A stretch of 64,000 bases of DNA, taken from Blastococcus fimeti. Its GTDB lineage: Bacteria; Actinomycetota; Actinomycetes; Mycobacteriales; Geodermatophilaceae. Made by a program: the position numbers and the translations under genes. Where the stretch lies: positions 620,001 through 684,000 of the forward strand of contig FNAW01000002.1 in assembly GCA_900102115.1 (NCBI GenBank). The letters are read 5' to 3'. The stretch's first letter is position 1, and the number at the start of each line of letters is the position of its first letter. A model generated the notes under the pieces. That model was not told the DNA's origin. It did no database searches and was given only the letters and a program-made list of their open reading frames with translations. Below are positions 9,230 to 17,027 of this stretch, in pieces.

Positions 9230-10114
9230 TCAGGCCTCGGAGATCCGCCGCACCTCGGGCTGCACGCCGTCGCTCTTGTGCACGAGGCTGGACCACACCG
9301 GCTCGGGATGGGTGTCGACGCCGGCCACGACGTCCTCGGCGGTGCGCAGCTTCGCCACCTTGTGGATCAGCACGCCGAATCCGACCTTCGCGACGACGTC
9401 GGTCGCGGAGTAGCCGACCTGGATGACGGTCAGCCACGCCGCGGTGACGTCGACGAAGACCGGGATCGCGTAGATGAGCGGATAGATCCCGAAGCTCCCG
9501 AGCAGCACGATCGTGGCGTTGCGCAGGCTGGTCGCGGCCTCCTTCCCCATGGTCGGCAGGGAGGCCCGCACGGCTGCGATCAGTGCCGCCACCAGGTAGC
9601 CGAAGAAGACCGTGCTGATCAGCCCCCAGACCACCAGCGCCGTCCGGTCGCGGCCGTCGGCGATCACCTGCGAGCCGAGGTAGCCGGTCACGATCATCAG
9701 GAAGGCCGCGCCCATGGTGGTGAACCGCAGGTTGCGCGCCCGGGCCCCCGCGATCGAGCACACCGCCAGCAGCTCGACGGTGAGCAGCGGCACGGTCACC
9801 GACCAGTCGATGTAGCGGGTCCCGACGGAGTTCCGCGCCTCCTCCGTGGGCACCCACACCTCGCCCTCCAGCCGGAAGCCGGAGTCCCAGTCGCTGTAGA
9901 GCAGCGCGTACGCCACCATCGCGACCGCCGACAGGCACACCGCCGCGTAGGCCGAGGGCCGGTAGCGGGCGGACACCTCGTCCTTGCTGATCAGCGAGTA
10001 CAGGAAGTAGGCGAGCAGCGCGAAGCCGGCGCCCAGCAGCGCGAGCTGCACCACGTCGTAGAGGCCCAGCGGCATCGTCTGCAGTTCGGGCGTCGGGGTG
10101 TCGTAGACGTCCAC
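9230..10114 (-). CDS. Microbial rhodopsin, predicted light-driven proton pump (DTE motif)
   Basis: 294 residues from GTG 10114, or 281 from ATG 10075. Seven hydrophobic segments are present. Helix C reads RYIDWSVTVPLLTVEL, placing Asp103 (proton acceptor), Thr107 and Glu114 (donor), the DTE triad of proteorhodopsin-type outward proton pumps. Helix G reads SATDVVAKVGFGV with Asp238 and retinal-binding Lys242. The spectral tuning position equivalent to proteorhodopsin 105 is Leu111, predicting green absorption. The helix-B histidine of proteorhodopsin (WHY) appears as Ala (VAYALLY). No carotenoid or retinal-forming genes lie in the window, so retinal must come from elsewhere. Pumping is inferred from the motif. 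Confidence 0.93.
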   Translation of the reverse strand: MDVYDTPTPELQTMPLGLYDVVQLALLGAGFALLAYFLYSLISKDEVSARYRPSAYAAVCLSAVAMVAYALLYSDWDSGFRLEGEVWVPTEEARNSVGTRYIDWSVTVPLLTVELLAVCSIAGARARNLRFTTMGAAFLMIVTGYLGSQVIADGRDRTALVVWGLISTVFFGYLVAALIAAVRASLPTMGKEAATSLRNATIVLLGSFGIYPLIYAIPVFVDVTAAWLTVIQVGYSATDVVAKVGFGVLIHKVAKLRTAEDVVAGVDTHPEPVWSSLVHKSDGVQPEVRRISEA

Positions 10115-10171
10115 GAGCCGGCGACTACCCCGGCCGGGTGGGCACAACCGCCGACCGGCCACGATGCCGGT

Positions 10172-10489
10172 GTGGACGACGCCCGCGCACTCCTGACCGC
10201 CGCCGACCGGATCGAGCAGCTGGCGGCACGCAGCACCCCGGGCGACTGGCGGACGGCCGGCCTGCTCGCCTCCCGTCCCGAGGTCGTCGCGCACCGCCCG
10301 GACGGCGGCAGGGAGCACGTGGCCGAGGCCCGCTCGGCATCCGGCACGTGGATCACCGCGTTCTCCCCCGCGCTCGCCGGGCCGCTGGCGGACCTGCTGC
10401 GGACGGCGGCCGCGCGGCCCGAGCCCGAGCCCACCGCGGTCGCCCTGGCCCGGACGCTCCTCGACCGTTTGCCTACCCTCGGGGAGTGA
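10172..10489 (+). CDS. Hypothetical small protein preceding a glycosyltransferase
   Basis: 105 residues from GTG 10172. Helical N-terminus (ALLTAADRIEQLAAR), then a STPGDWRTAGLLASRPEVVAH stretch and a C-terminal helical part rich in Ala and Leu. No known domain recognised. Its TGA overlaps the GTG of the next gene (GTGA at 10486-10489), so it is co-translated with the membrane glycosyltransferase. It is divergent from the rhodopsin gene across a 57-base gap. Confidence 0.65.
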   Translation: MDDARALLTAADRIEQLAARSTPGDWRTAGLLASRPEVVAHRPDGGREHVAEARSASGTWITAFSPALAGPLADLLRTAAARPEPEPTAVALARTLLDRLPTLGE

Positions 10490-11949
10490 CGGCGACCCGG
10501 GAGCACCGCGTCCCAGCGCCGGCCGCAGCTCCCGATCGAGGCCGGCCGCGGTGGTCCCCCGCCGAGCTCCTCCCGCCGGCGCTGATGCTGGCCCTCGGCG
10601 CCCTGCTGCTGCTCCCGGGGCACGGGCTCTGGTTCGACGAGCTGTTCACCGCGGAGGTCGGCCGCCTACCGCTCGGCGACATCCTGACGGCGATCCGGGA
10701 CGGCGAGGGCGTGACCAGCTACCTCGCCGGCGTCCCGCCGTCGTACAACGCCCCGTACTACGTGGTCGTCCATGCCTGGATGTCCGTGCCCGGCCTGGGC
10801 GGCGACAGCGCGCTCCGCGTCCTCTCGCTCCTTGCGACCGCCGGCGGCCTGGCACTCATCACCCGGGCCGTCGCCCGGTTGGGCGGCACGGCGACGGGCG
10901 TCCTCACCGGGCTGCTGCTGGCGGCGAGCCCGCTGCTGCTCGAGCACTCGGTCGAGGCCCGCAGCTACGGGCTCACCGTCCTCGCGACCGGGGCCGCGGC
11001 GCTCGGCCTGGTGCGCTGGCTGCAGGAGCCGCCCCGGGGGCTGGTGCTCTTCGGGCTCGCGGGCGCCGGCATGGGGCTGGGCCACTGGTACGCGGTCACC
11101 GTCCTCGCGGCGTTCGTCGTCGCCGCGATCGTCCTGCGCGGACGCCGTGCCCTGCCGGTGGTGCTCGTCGGGGCCGCCGCTGCCCTGCCCGTGTGCCTGC
11201 TCGTCGCGCTGAACGTGCTCAACGGCACCGGGTCCCGCAACGCCGAGCACCTGCGCGACACCGACGGACGGCTGGTCGGCTACGCGGTCGAGGCCTGGGC
11301 CGGTGGGCGGACACCGCTGCTCGTCCTCGCCGTCGGGCTGGCCGTCATCGGCGCGGTGCGGGGCGGCGGTACCCAGGGGCGCGAGCTGCGGGTGCTCGGG
11401 CTGGCGTGGACCTGCGTTCCGCTGCTGCTCCTGCTGGCCGCCGAGTTCCTCCGGCCGGTCTACCACCCGCGGTACCTGCTCGCCGGCCTCCTCGGGCTCG
11501 GCGTCCTGGCCGCCGCGGGTGCGGTGGCGGCGCCGCGCGGTGCCCGGACTCCGCTGGCCGGGCTGCTGCTGGCCTGCGCCCTGCTCACCAGCCTCCCGCT
11601 CGCCGACCGCGAGCCCCGGGAACGCGCCGACGACCTCGTCCGCATGCTGGCCGGGCTCCAGGTCGCGGGAGAGCCGGTCGTCGCCGCCGACCAGCGCTCG
11701 GCCATCGGGCTGGACCACTACGTGCGCACCCTGGCGCCCCGGCTGCGCGCCGACCTGGTCCTGCCGCCGGACGACGCGCCGGCGGACGCCGACCGGGTGT
11801 GGCTGGTCCGCAGGCTGATCGACGGGGTGCCCGAGCCGACCGACGACGACGGCATCCTGGAGGACGCAGGCCTCAGACTCACCGACGAACGGACCTTCCG
11901 CGGCACGCAGACCCGCCTGGTGCTGCAACTGTGGGAGGCCGGCCCCTGA
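10486..11949 (+). CDS. GT-C (family 39/83-like) membrane glycosyltransferase
   Basis: 487 residues with roughly nine to eleven hydrophobic helices. The first periplasmic loop contains LWFDELFTAEV, the DE motif that GT-C mannosyl/arabinosyl transferases use to bind polyprenyl-phosphate sugars, followed by PPSYNAPYYVVVHAWM and later VEARSYGL, both usual in this branch. It would transfer a sugar from a lipid carrier to an acceptor outside the membrane. The C-terminal 90 residues are soluble. It is coupled to the small gene upstream by a GTGA overlap and converges on a GT2 gene 9 bases away, so these surface-glycan genes meet tail to tail. Confidence 0.85.
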   Translation: MTATREHRVPAPAAAPDRGRPRWSPAELLPPALMLALGALLLLPGHGLWFDELFTAEVGRLPLGDILTAIRDGEGVTSYLAGVPPSYNAPYYVVVHAWMSVPGLGGDSALRVLSLLATAGGLALITRAVARLGGTATGVLTGLLLAASPLLLEHSVEARSYGLTVLATGAAALGLVRWLQEPPRGLVLFGLAGAGMGLGHWYAVTVLAAFVVAAIVLRGRRALPVVLVGAAAALPVCLLVALNVLNGTGSRNAEHLRDTDGRLVGYAVEAWAGGRTPLLVLAVGLAVIGAVRGGGTQGRELRVLGLAWTCVPLLLLLAAEFLRPVYHPRYLLAGLLGLGVLAAAGAVAAPRGARTPLAGLLLACALLTSLPLADREPRERADDLVRMLAGLQVAGEPVVAADQRSAIGLDHYVRTLAPRLRADLVLPPDDAPADADRVWLVRRLIDGVPEPTDDDGILEDAGLRLTDERTFRGTQTRLVLQLWEAGP

Positions 11950-11958
11950 GCCGGCCGG

Positions 11959-12642
11959 TCAGCGACCGGACCGCGCCGCCCAGGCCAGCGAGCGCAGCGA
12001 CTGGCGCAGCCGGGCCCGGCCGGACCAGGCCGACCGGCCCTCGGTGCGGAGGTCCCGCTCGACGGGGACGCTGACGACCGGGCGCCGGGCACGGGCCACC
12101 GCGAGGACGACGCTGGGCGCACCCTCGTCGCGGACCGCCCTGACCACGGCTGTGCGGACGGCCGGGTCCATCGCCAGGTAGGCGCCCGCGTCGGCCGGCA
12201 GCCCGGTGAGCCGTGCGGCCAGTCGCCGGTGCAGGCCTCCGGTGAGTTGTCGCGCGGCCGACTCGTACTGCCCACGCCGTCCGGCGAAGACCGCCGAGAC
12301 ATCCCCCACGGCGAGGCGGTCGAGCAGCAGCGGCAGCGCCTCGGGCGGGTCCTGCAGGTCCGCGTCGAGGCACACCCACACGTCGGCATCCGGTTCGGCG
12401 ACCAGGCCGGCGACGATCGCGGCGTGCTGGCCACCGTTGACGGGGAGGTCGCTGACCGAGATCCGCCGGTCTTGAGCCGCCAGGGCGCCGGCGACGGCCG
12501 CGCTGTCGTCGGGCGAGGCGTCGATGACCAGGCGCAGCCGCCAGGCCCTCCCCTCGAGTGCGGCAGCCACCCGCCGAGCCAGGGGGCGCAACGTGGCCGT
12601 GTTGCCGTACACCGGCACGACGACGGCGATCCGGGGCGTCAC
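11959..12642 (-). CDS. Family 2 glycosyltransferase
   Basis: 227 residues from the ATG at 12642 (MTPRIAVVVPVYGNTATL). The nucleotide-sugar binding DxD-like motif is CLDADLQDPPEA, typical of dolichol-phosphate mannose synthase-like GT2 enzymes that glycosylate polyprenyl phosphate. No C-terminal membrane helix is present. It is the last gene of a three-gene minus-strand operon (aldolase-like, epimerase, GT2) and overlaps the epimerase by 4 bases. The likely role is providing a lipid-linked sugar or adding a sugar to a surface glycan; the donor is unknown. Confidence 0.85.
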   Translation of the reverse strand: MTPRIAVVVPVYGNTATLRPLARRVAAALEGRAWRLRLVIDASPDDSAAVAGALAAQDRRISVSDLPVNGGQHAAIVAGLVAEPDADVWVCLDADLQDPPEALPLLLDRLAVGDVSAVFAGRRGQYESAARQLTGGLHRRLAARLTGLPADAGAYLAMDPAVRTAVVRAVRDEGAPSVVLAVARARRPVVSVPVERDLRTEGRSAWSGRARLRQSLRSLAWAARSGR

Positions 12643-13490
12643 GACCGCGCCCAGGTACGGGCGAGTCCCTCCGCCAGGTCGATGGTCGGGAGCCAGCCCA
12701 GCAGCCGGCGCGCGGCCGTCGGGTCGCAGACCCAGTCCGCGGTGTCCCAGTGCCTGCCCGGATGCGCGCCGGCGGCCGTGGCGATCGGCCGGCCGGTCAC
12801 CCGGGCGGCGGTCTCGACCAGCTCCTCCGTACTCGTCTGCACACCGGTGCCGATGTTGAGCACCACGCCGGGTGGCAGGTCCTCCTGCCGGGCCGCGCGC
12901 AGGCAGGCGTCGACGACGTCGCCCACCCAGACCCAGTCGCGCCGGCTGACGTGCGGGGGCAGGGGCACGGTGCCGCCGGTGCGCGCCGCCTCGAGGACGA
13001 CGGGGACCAGCCGGGTCGGGTGGTCATCGGGGCCGTACACCTGGAAGGCGCGGAGGACCGCCGCGCGGACGCCCCGTTCGGCAGCCGCCGCCTGCAGCAA
13101 CAGCGACCCGGCGGCCTTCGTCGCACCGAAGAAGCCGCGCGGCTCCAGGGCGGCCTGCTCGGTGAGCGGCGCGGACGAGGCCGCGTACTCGGTCGAGGAC
13201 CCCAGCCGGACGACGGTGCGGCACCGGTCGGGCAGCGCGTCCACCAGCCACGGACTGGTGTTGACCGCCACGGTGGCGGCCCGTTCCTGGGTGGTCGCCT
13301 TCGCCCGACCGGCGGCGAGGGAGAACACGACGTCCGGGTCGGCCGCACGGACGGCGGCCGCCGCGGCCGGCGGGTCAGCCAGGTCGACCTGCTCACGGCC
13401 GAGCGGCACGACCTCCCAGCCCTCGATGCGCAGCCGTCGCACCAGGTGCCGGCCGACGAAACCGCCGCCCCCGGTGACGACCGCTCTCAC
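12639..13490 (-). CDS. NAD-dependent epimerase/dehydratase with Phe in place of catalytic Tyr
   Basis: 283 residues from GTG 13490. Rossmann motif VTGGGGFVGRHL and the SSTEY serine block are normal for extended SDRs of the GalE/RmlD type, and LRAFQVYGPDDHPTRLVP fits a sugar-nucleotide enzyme. The YxxxK position reads FGATK (in GFFGATKAAG), so the catalytic Tyr is Phe while Lys is kept. The start is set by a GTGA overlap with the aldolase-like gene (13487-13490), and its stop overlaps the GT2 start. Sugar-nucleotide modification is likely; without Tyr the proton relay would have to differ, so activity is uncertain. Confidence 0.85.
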   Translation of the reverse strand: MRAVVTGGGGFVGRHLVRRLRIEGWEVVPLGREQVDLADPPAAAAAVRAADPDVVFSLAAGRAKATTQERAATVAVNTSPWLVDALPDRCRTVVRLGSSTEYAASSAPLTEQAALEPRGFFGATKAAGSLLLQAAAAERGVRAAVLRAFQVYGPDDHPTRLVPVVLEAARTGGTVPLPPHVSRRDWVWVGDVVDACLRAARQEDLPPGVVLNIGTGVQTSTEELVETAARVTGRPIATAAGAHPGRHWDTADWVCDPTAARRLLGWLPTIDLAEGLARTWARS

Positions 13491-14296
13491 GCCGCGGGGC
13501 CCACGGTCACCGATTCGTGCCTGGCGGGGAGGCTCGGCCGGGTGACCGCCAGGAGCCGCTGCCGGTCCGCCGCTGCGTCGGCGGGGTCGGCCCGGCGCAG
13601 CTCGTCCAGGGAGTCGAGCAGCTTCGGCACCTCGACCCAGGGGTCGCGCCCGTGCATGTCGGCGATGAAGGACCGGCGCAGGAAGGTGAAGTCGGTGCGC
13701 AGCCGGACGAGCTCGGCGGCGAGCACCTCGCCGGGGACGGGGAAGCCGCCGCCGGGCAGCGTCAGCCCGCCGACGCCGAAGGGCTGGGACACCTCGGCCC
13801 GGACCGCGTCGACGGTGCCGTCGACGAGGGGACGGAAGAGTTGGTCGGACCGGCGGTCGATGCGCAGGTCGTTGAGCCCCACGTAGACCCGCGACAGCGG
13901 CCGGCTGGCGATCGCGGCGGACGCGTCGACGGCGTCCTGGGTCTCGATGAGCACGCCCAGACCGCAGCGCCCCGCGACCAGGTCGAGGGTCCGGTCCACC
14001 GACTCTGCGGTGCGCACCATCGGCAACAGCAGCTCCTCGGCGCCGCGGGCGATGGCGTCCTCGACCTCGTCCGCGGTCCACGGCCCGTAGCCGTTGAGCC
14101 GGCAGATGAGCCGGCCGTCGGTCGCCGCCCGCATCCGGGTCAGGTCCTCGGGGGTGTCCGTGCTGATCTGGGTGCCTTCGCCCAGCTGCCGCCGCTCCTT
14201 GCCCCGTCGTTCCCAGTCGACGACGATGCCGGCCGCTCCGGCAGCGACGACGTCGCTGCCCCATCCGGGATCGACGGAGAAGAGGAAGAGGTCCAC
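13487..14296 (-). CDS. HpcH/HpaI-type aldolase/citrate lyase family protein
   Basis: 269 residues from GTG 14296. TIM-barrel features: DVVAAGAAGIVVDWERRGKE near the start, RLNGYGPWTADEVEDAIARGAEELLLPMVR (catalytic Arg and the LPM strand), GVLIETQDAV with the metal-binding Glu, and VGLNDLRIDRR with the metal-binding Asp. These are the hallmarks of metal-dependent C-C lyases of the phosphoenolpyruvate/pyruvate superfamily. It heads an operon with a nucleotide-sugar epimerase and a glycosyltransferase, an odd partner set suggesting a role in making an unusual sugar-acid substituent. A palindrome sits 10 bases upstream of the start. Confidence 0.82.
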   Translation of the reverse strand: MDLFLFSVDPGWGSDVVAAGAAGIVVDWERRGKERRQLGEGTQISTDTPEDLTRMRAATDGRLICRLNGYGPWTADEVEDAIARGAEELLLPMVRTAESVDRTLDLVAGRCGLGVLIETQDAVDASAAIASRPLSRVYVGLNDLRIDRRSDQLFRPLVDGTVDAVRAEVSQPFGVGGLTLPGGGFPVPGEVLAAELVRLRTDFTFLRRSFIADMHGRDPWVEVPKLLDSLDELRRADPADAAADRQRLLAVTRPSLPARHESVTVGPAA

Positions 14297-14305
14297 GCGC
14301 GTAGC

Positions 14306-14319
14306 TTAGGGTGTCCTAA
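14306..14319. promoter_or_regulatory. TTAGG-N4-CCTAA palindrome, DtxR/IdeR-like box
   Basis: Perfect 5-bp inverted repeat TTAGG GTGT CCTAA. The DtxR/IdeR consensus begins TTAGG and ends CCTAA, and the fbp operon upstream region carries a related element. It overlaps a TATTTA (minus strand, 14322-14317), a possible -10 box for the aldolase-epimerase-GT2 operon whose first codon is 10 bases further on. The half-site spacing is shorter than the classical 19-bp box, so regulator identity is a guess. Confidence 0.4.
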
Positions 14320-14334
14320 ATAGCGGTGTGACGC

Positions 14335-14353
14335 CGCCGGGCCGGATCCGGCG
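14335..14353 (-). terminator. Short GC hairpin after fbpC
   Basis: CGCCGG, loop of 7, CCGGCG, two bases past the fbpC stop on the minus strand. No T-run follows, as is usual in actinobacteria. Probable end of the iron importer operon. Confidence 0.4.
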
Positions 14354-14355
14354 AC

Positions 14356-15435
14356 TCAGGCCGACAGGACCGGATGCGGCAGCTCGCCGGTCGTCGCCGG
14401 CGGGAAGGCCTGCGCCGACCCCCGGACGGTCACGGCGACCTGCTCACCCGTCGCCGGCAGGTCCGCCCCGACCAGCCGCGCGCTCACGGTGCCGGCATTC
14501 GCGAGGATCAGCCGGACTCGCGCATCGTGCCCGAAGAAGTCGACGCCCTCGATCCGCGCCACGACCGCCTCCGGCGCCGCCGCCGGGTCCGAGAGGCGCA
14601 GCTGCTCCGGTCGCAGGAGCACCCGCGCCCGCCCGTCCGGGTGCCGGCCGTCGACCGGGACCGCTCCGAGCGCGCAGTGCGCCGTCCCGCTCCGCACGTC
14701 CGCGTCGAGGACGACGGCCTCGCCCACGAACGTCGCGACGTCGAGGTCCTGCGGGCTGCGGTAGAGGGTGCGGGGGTCGGTCAGCTGCACGAGGCGCCCC
14801 TGGCGGAGCACCGCGACCTGATCGGCCATCGACAGCGCCTCGGCCTGGTCGTGGGTGACCAGCACCGCGGTGGCGCCGATCGCGTCCAGCGCGGCGGAGA
14901 CGGCGAGCCGGGTCTCCTCCCGCAGCGTCGCGTCGAGGGAGGAGAACGGCTCGTCGAGCAGCACGAGGGACGGCGCGGGCGCCAGGGCCCGGGCGAGCGC
15001 GACCCGCTGCTGCTGCCCGCCGGAGAGCTGGTGCGGGGACCGGTCCGCGAGCGCGGCGTCCAGGCCGACGAGGCCGAGCAGCTCGCGGACCCGGCTCCCC
15101 TCGCGCCGCTGCCGGCGCGGCAGCCCGAAGCTGATGTTGCCGGCCACGGTGAGGTGCGGGAACAGCCCGCCCTCCTGCGGCACGAAGCCGACGCCGCGCC
15201 GGCGTGCGGAGACGCTGCGGCCGCCGCCCGCCACCAGGCGGTCGCCGACCACCACCGTGCCGGCGTCGGGGTCGTCGAACCCGGCGATCAGCCGCAGCAA
15301 CGTGGTCTTCCCGCAGCCCGAGGGACCCAGCAGCGCGGTGAAGCTGCCGCTGGGCACGTGCAGGTCGACCCCGTCCAGCACGGGGACGCCGGCGGTGTAT
15401 GCCTTGGTCAGGCCGGTCACGGTCAGGGAGCTCAT
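14356..15435 (-). CDS. fbpC: Ferric iron ABC importer ATP-binding protein FbpC
   Basis: 359 residues from ATG 15435. Walker A LGPSGCGKTTLLRL, Q-loop FVPQEGGLFPHLT, signature LSGGQQQR and Walker B LLDEPFSSLD are intact, followed by a TOBE-like C-terminal region (about 235-359) as in FbpC/CysA-type importers. It is the last gene of fbpA-fbpB-fbpC, overlapping fbpB by ATGA (15432-15435). It energises uptake of ferric iron delivered by the FbpA lipoprotein. The iron assignment rests on FbpA and the operator-like box in front of the operon. Confidence 0.9.
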   Translation of the reverse strand: MSSLTVTGLTKAYTAGVPVLDGVDLHVPSGSFTALLGPSGCGKTTLLRLIAGFDDPDAGTVVVGDRLVAGGGRSVSARRRGVGFVPQEGGLFPHLTVAGNISFGLPRRQRREGSRVRELLGLVGLDAALADRSPHQLSGGQQQRVALARALAPAPSLVLLDEPFSSLDATLREETRLAVSAALDAIGATAVLVTHDQAEALSMADQVAVLRQGRLVQLTDPRTLYRSPQDLDVATFVGEAVVLDADVRSGTAHCALGAVPVDGRHPDGRARVLLRPEQLRLSDPAAAPEAVVARIEGVDFFGHDARVRLILANAGTVSARLVGADLPATGEQVAVTVRGSAQAFPPATTGELPHPVLSA

Positions 15436-17027
15436 GTGGTCAGACCTCGTCGGGCGTCTCGGGACAGCAGGACGGTGGCGGGTGCCGAGAGCAGCACCAT
15501 GATCACCGCGTAGGGGGCCGCCGCGCCGTACTCCACCGCGCTGCTCGCTGCCCAGAACGCGGTGGCCAGCGTCCGCGTTCCCGTGGGCGCCAGCAGCAGG
15601 GTGGCGGTCAGCTCGGTCACGACGGCGAGGAAGACCAGCGCGGCGCCGGCGCCGATGCCCGGTGCCAGCAGGGGCAGGGTGATGCGGCGGAGTCGGTCGG
15701 GCGCCGAGGAGCCGAGCGACGCCGCGACGTCGTCGTACAGGGGTGGCGCCTGCTCGACGGCCGAGCGGACGGTCACGATCGCCCGCGGCAGGAACAGGAT
15801 CGCGTAGGCGGCCAGGAGCACCGGCACGGTCTGGTACAGCCACGGGGTGACCCGGATGCTGACGGTCACCAGCGCGAGGGCGACGACGATGCCCGGCACG
15901 GAACTGCCCAGATAGGTGCTGCGCTCGAGGAACGTAGCGACGCGTCCGCGGGCCCGCACCGCCAACCAGCCGGTGGGCAGCGCCATCGCCGTGGTGAGCA
16001 CCGCCGCTGCCGCCGCCAGGCCCAGCGTCGTCGACGTGGTGGTCGCGAGGGTCGCCCAGTCGACGGCGGAGGCCGCCCCGCGCGCCATCCAGTAGCCCAG
16101 GCTCCAGAGCGGGACCGCCACGGCCAGCCCGACCAGGGCGCCGAGCGCGAGCAGCGCGGGTGCGGTGAGCCGGCGGAGGGCGATCGGCCGGACCGGGCGG
16201 GGGGCACCGCGGCCACTGCGCGCGTACCCCCGCCGTCCCCGGAGCCGGATCTCGGCGAGCAGCAACAGGAGGCAGAGCATCACCAGGACACCCGCCAGCA
16301 TGGTCGCGCCCGGGCCGTTGAAGGTGGCGCGGTACTGGTCGTAGATCGCGGTGGTGAAGGTCGGGTAGCGCAGCATCTGCAGGGCGCCGAACTCGGCCAG
16401 CAGGTGCAGCGCCACGAGCAGCCCACCCCCGAGCAGCGCGATCCGCAGCTGGGGCAGCTGGACGCGGAGGAAGACCGCCCACGTCGAGAGGCCCAGCCCG
16501 CGGGCGGTGTCCTCGAGCGCCGGGTCCAGCCCGCGGAAGGCAGCGGCGACCGGCAGGTAGACGAATGGGAAGTAGGAGAGCGTCACGACCAGCAGCGCGC
16601 CGGCGTAGGTGTCCAGGCCGGGCAGCAGCGAGATCCACGCGTAGCTGTTGACGAACGCCGGCACGGCCAGCGGAGCGACGAGCAGCACGTGCCAGATCCG
16701 CCGGCCCGGCACCGACGATCGCTCGACCAGCCAGGCGGCTCCGACGCCGAGCACCCCGCAGCACAGCACGGTGCCCAGCACGAGGCGGAGGGTGTTCCAG
16801 AGGAGCTCCCCGACGCGGGGGCGCAGCACCAGCTCCTGGATCCCCGACCAGCCGAGGTCGGCCGAGTACCAGGCGATGTAGCCCAGCGGCAGCAGCGCGA
16901 GAGCCGCGACGGCCAGCGCGAGCGCGACGGTGACCGGCGAACGGCGCAGCCGTCCTCCGGGCGCGCCCGTGCCCCGGTCCGCCGGGGGCGCACCGGGGTC
17001 CGGGACCCGCAGCTGGGAGGTGGTCAG
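15432..17027 (-). CDS. fbpB: Ferric iron ABC importer permease FbpB, probable CTG start
   Basis: 531 residues, twelve hydrophobic segments in two halves. Each half has a binding-protein-dependent permease EAA-type loop (EDTARGLGLSTWAVFLRV and YDDVAASLGSSAPDRLRR), as in fused FbpB permeases. The start is unusual: no ATG, GTG or TTG occurs in frame near the N-terminus before or within the first membrane helix. The only natural start is CTG at 17027, which overlaps the fbpA stop as CTGA in exactly the way the other genes here use GTGA or ATGA. The next in-frame GTG would delete helix 1. Function is membrane passage of ferric iron. Confidence 0.88.
   Translation of the reverse strand: MTTSQLRVPDPGAPPADRGTGAPGGRLRRSPVTVALALAVAALALLPLGYIAWYSADLGWSGIQELVLRPRVGELLWNTLRLVLGTVLCCGVLGVGAAWLVERSSVPGRRIWHVLLVAPLAVPAFVNSYAWISLLPGLDTYAGALLVVTLSYFPFVYLPVAAAFRGLDPALEDTARGLGLSTWAVFLRVQLPQLRIALLGGGLLVALHLLAEFGALQMLRYPTFTTAIYDQYRATFNGPGATMLAGVLVMLCLLLLLAEIRLRGRRGYARSGRGAPRPVRPIALRRLTAPALLALGALVGLAVAVPLWSLGYWMARGAASAVDWATLATTTSTTLGLAAAAAVLTTAMALPTGWLAVRARGRVATFLERSTYLGSSVPGIVVALALVTVSIRVTPWLYQTVPVLLAAYAILFLPRAIVTVRSAVEQAPPLYDDVAASLGSSAPDRLRRITLPLLAPGIGAGAALVFLAVVTELTATLLLAPTGTRTLATAFWAASSAVEYGAAAPYAVIMVLLSAPATVLLSRDARRGLTT

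Noticed and set aside
8154..9938. 594-codon minus-strand frame across the permease, GNAT and rhodopsin genes
   Set aside because: Translation has no known domain and contradicts three well-supported genes.
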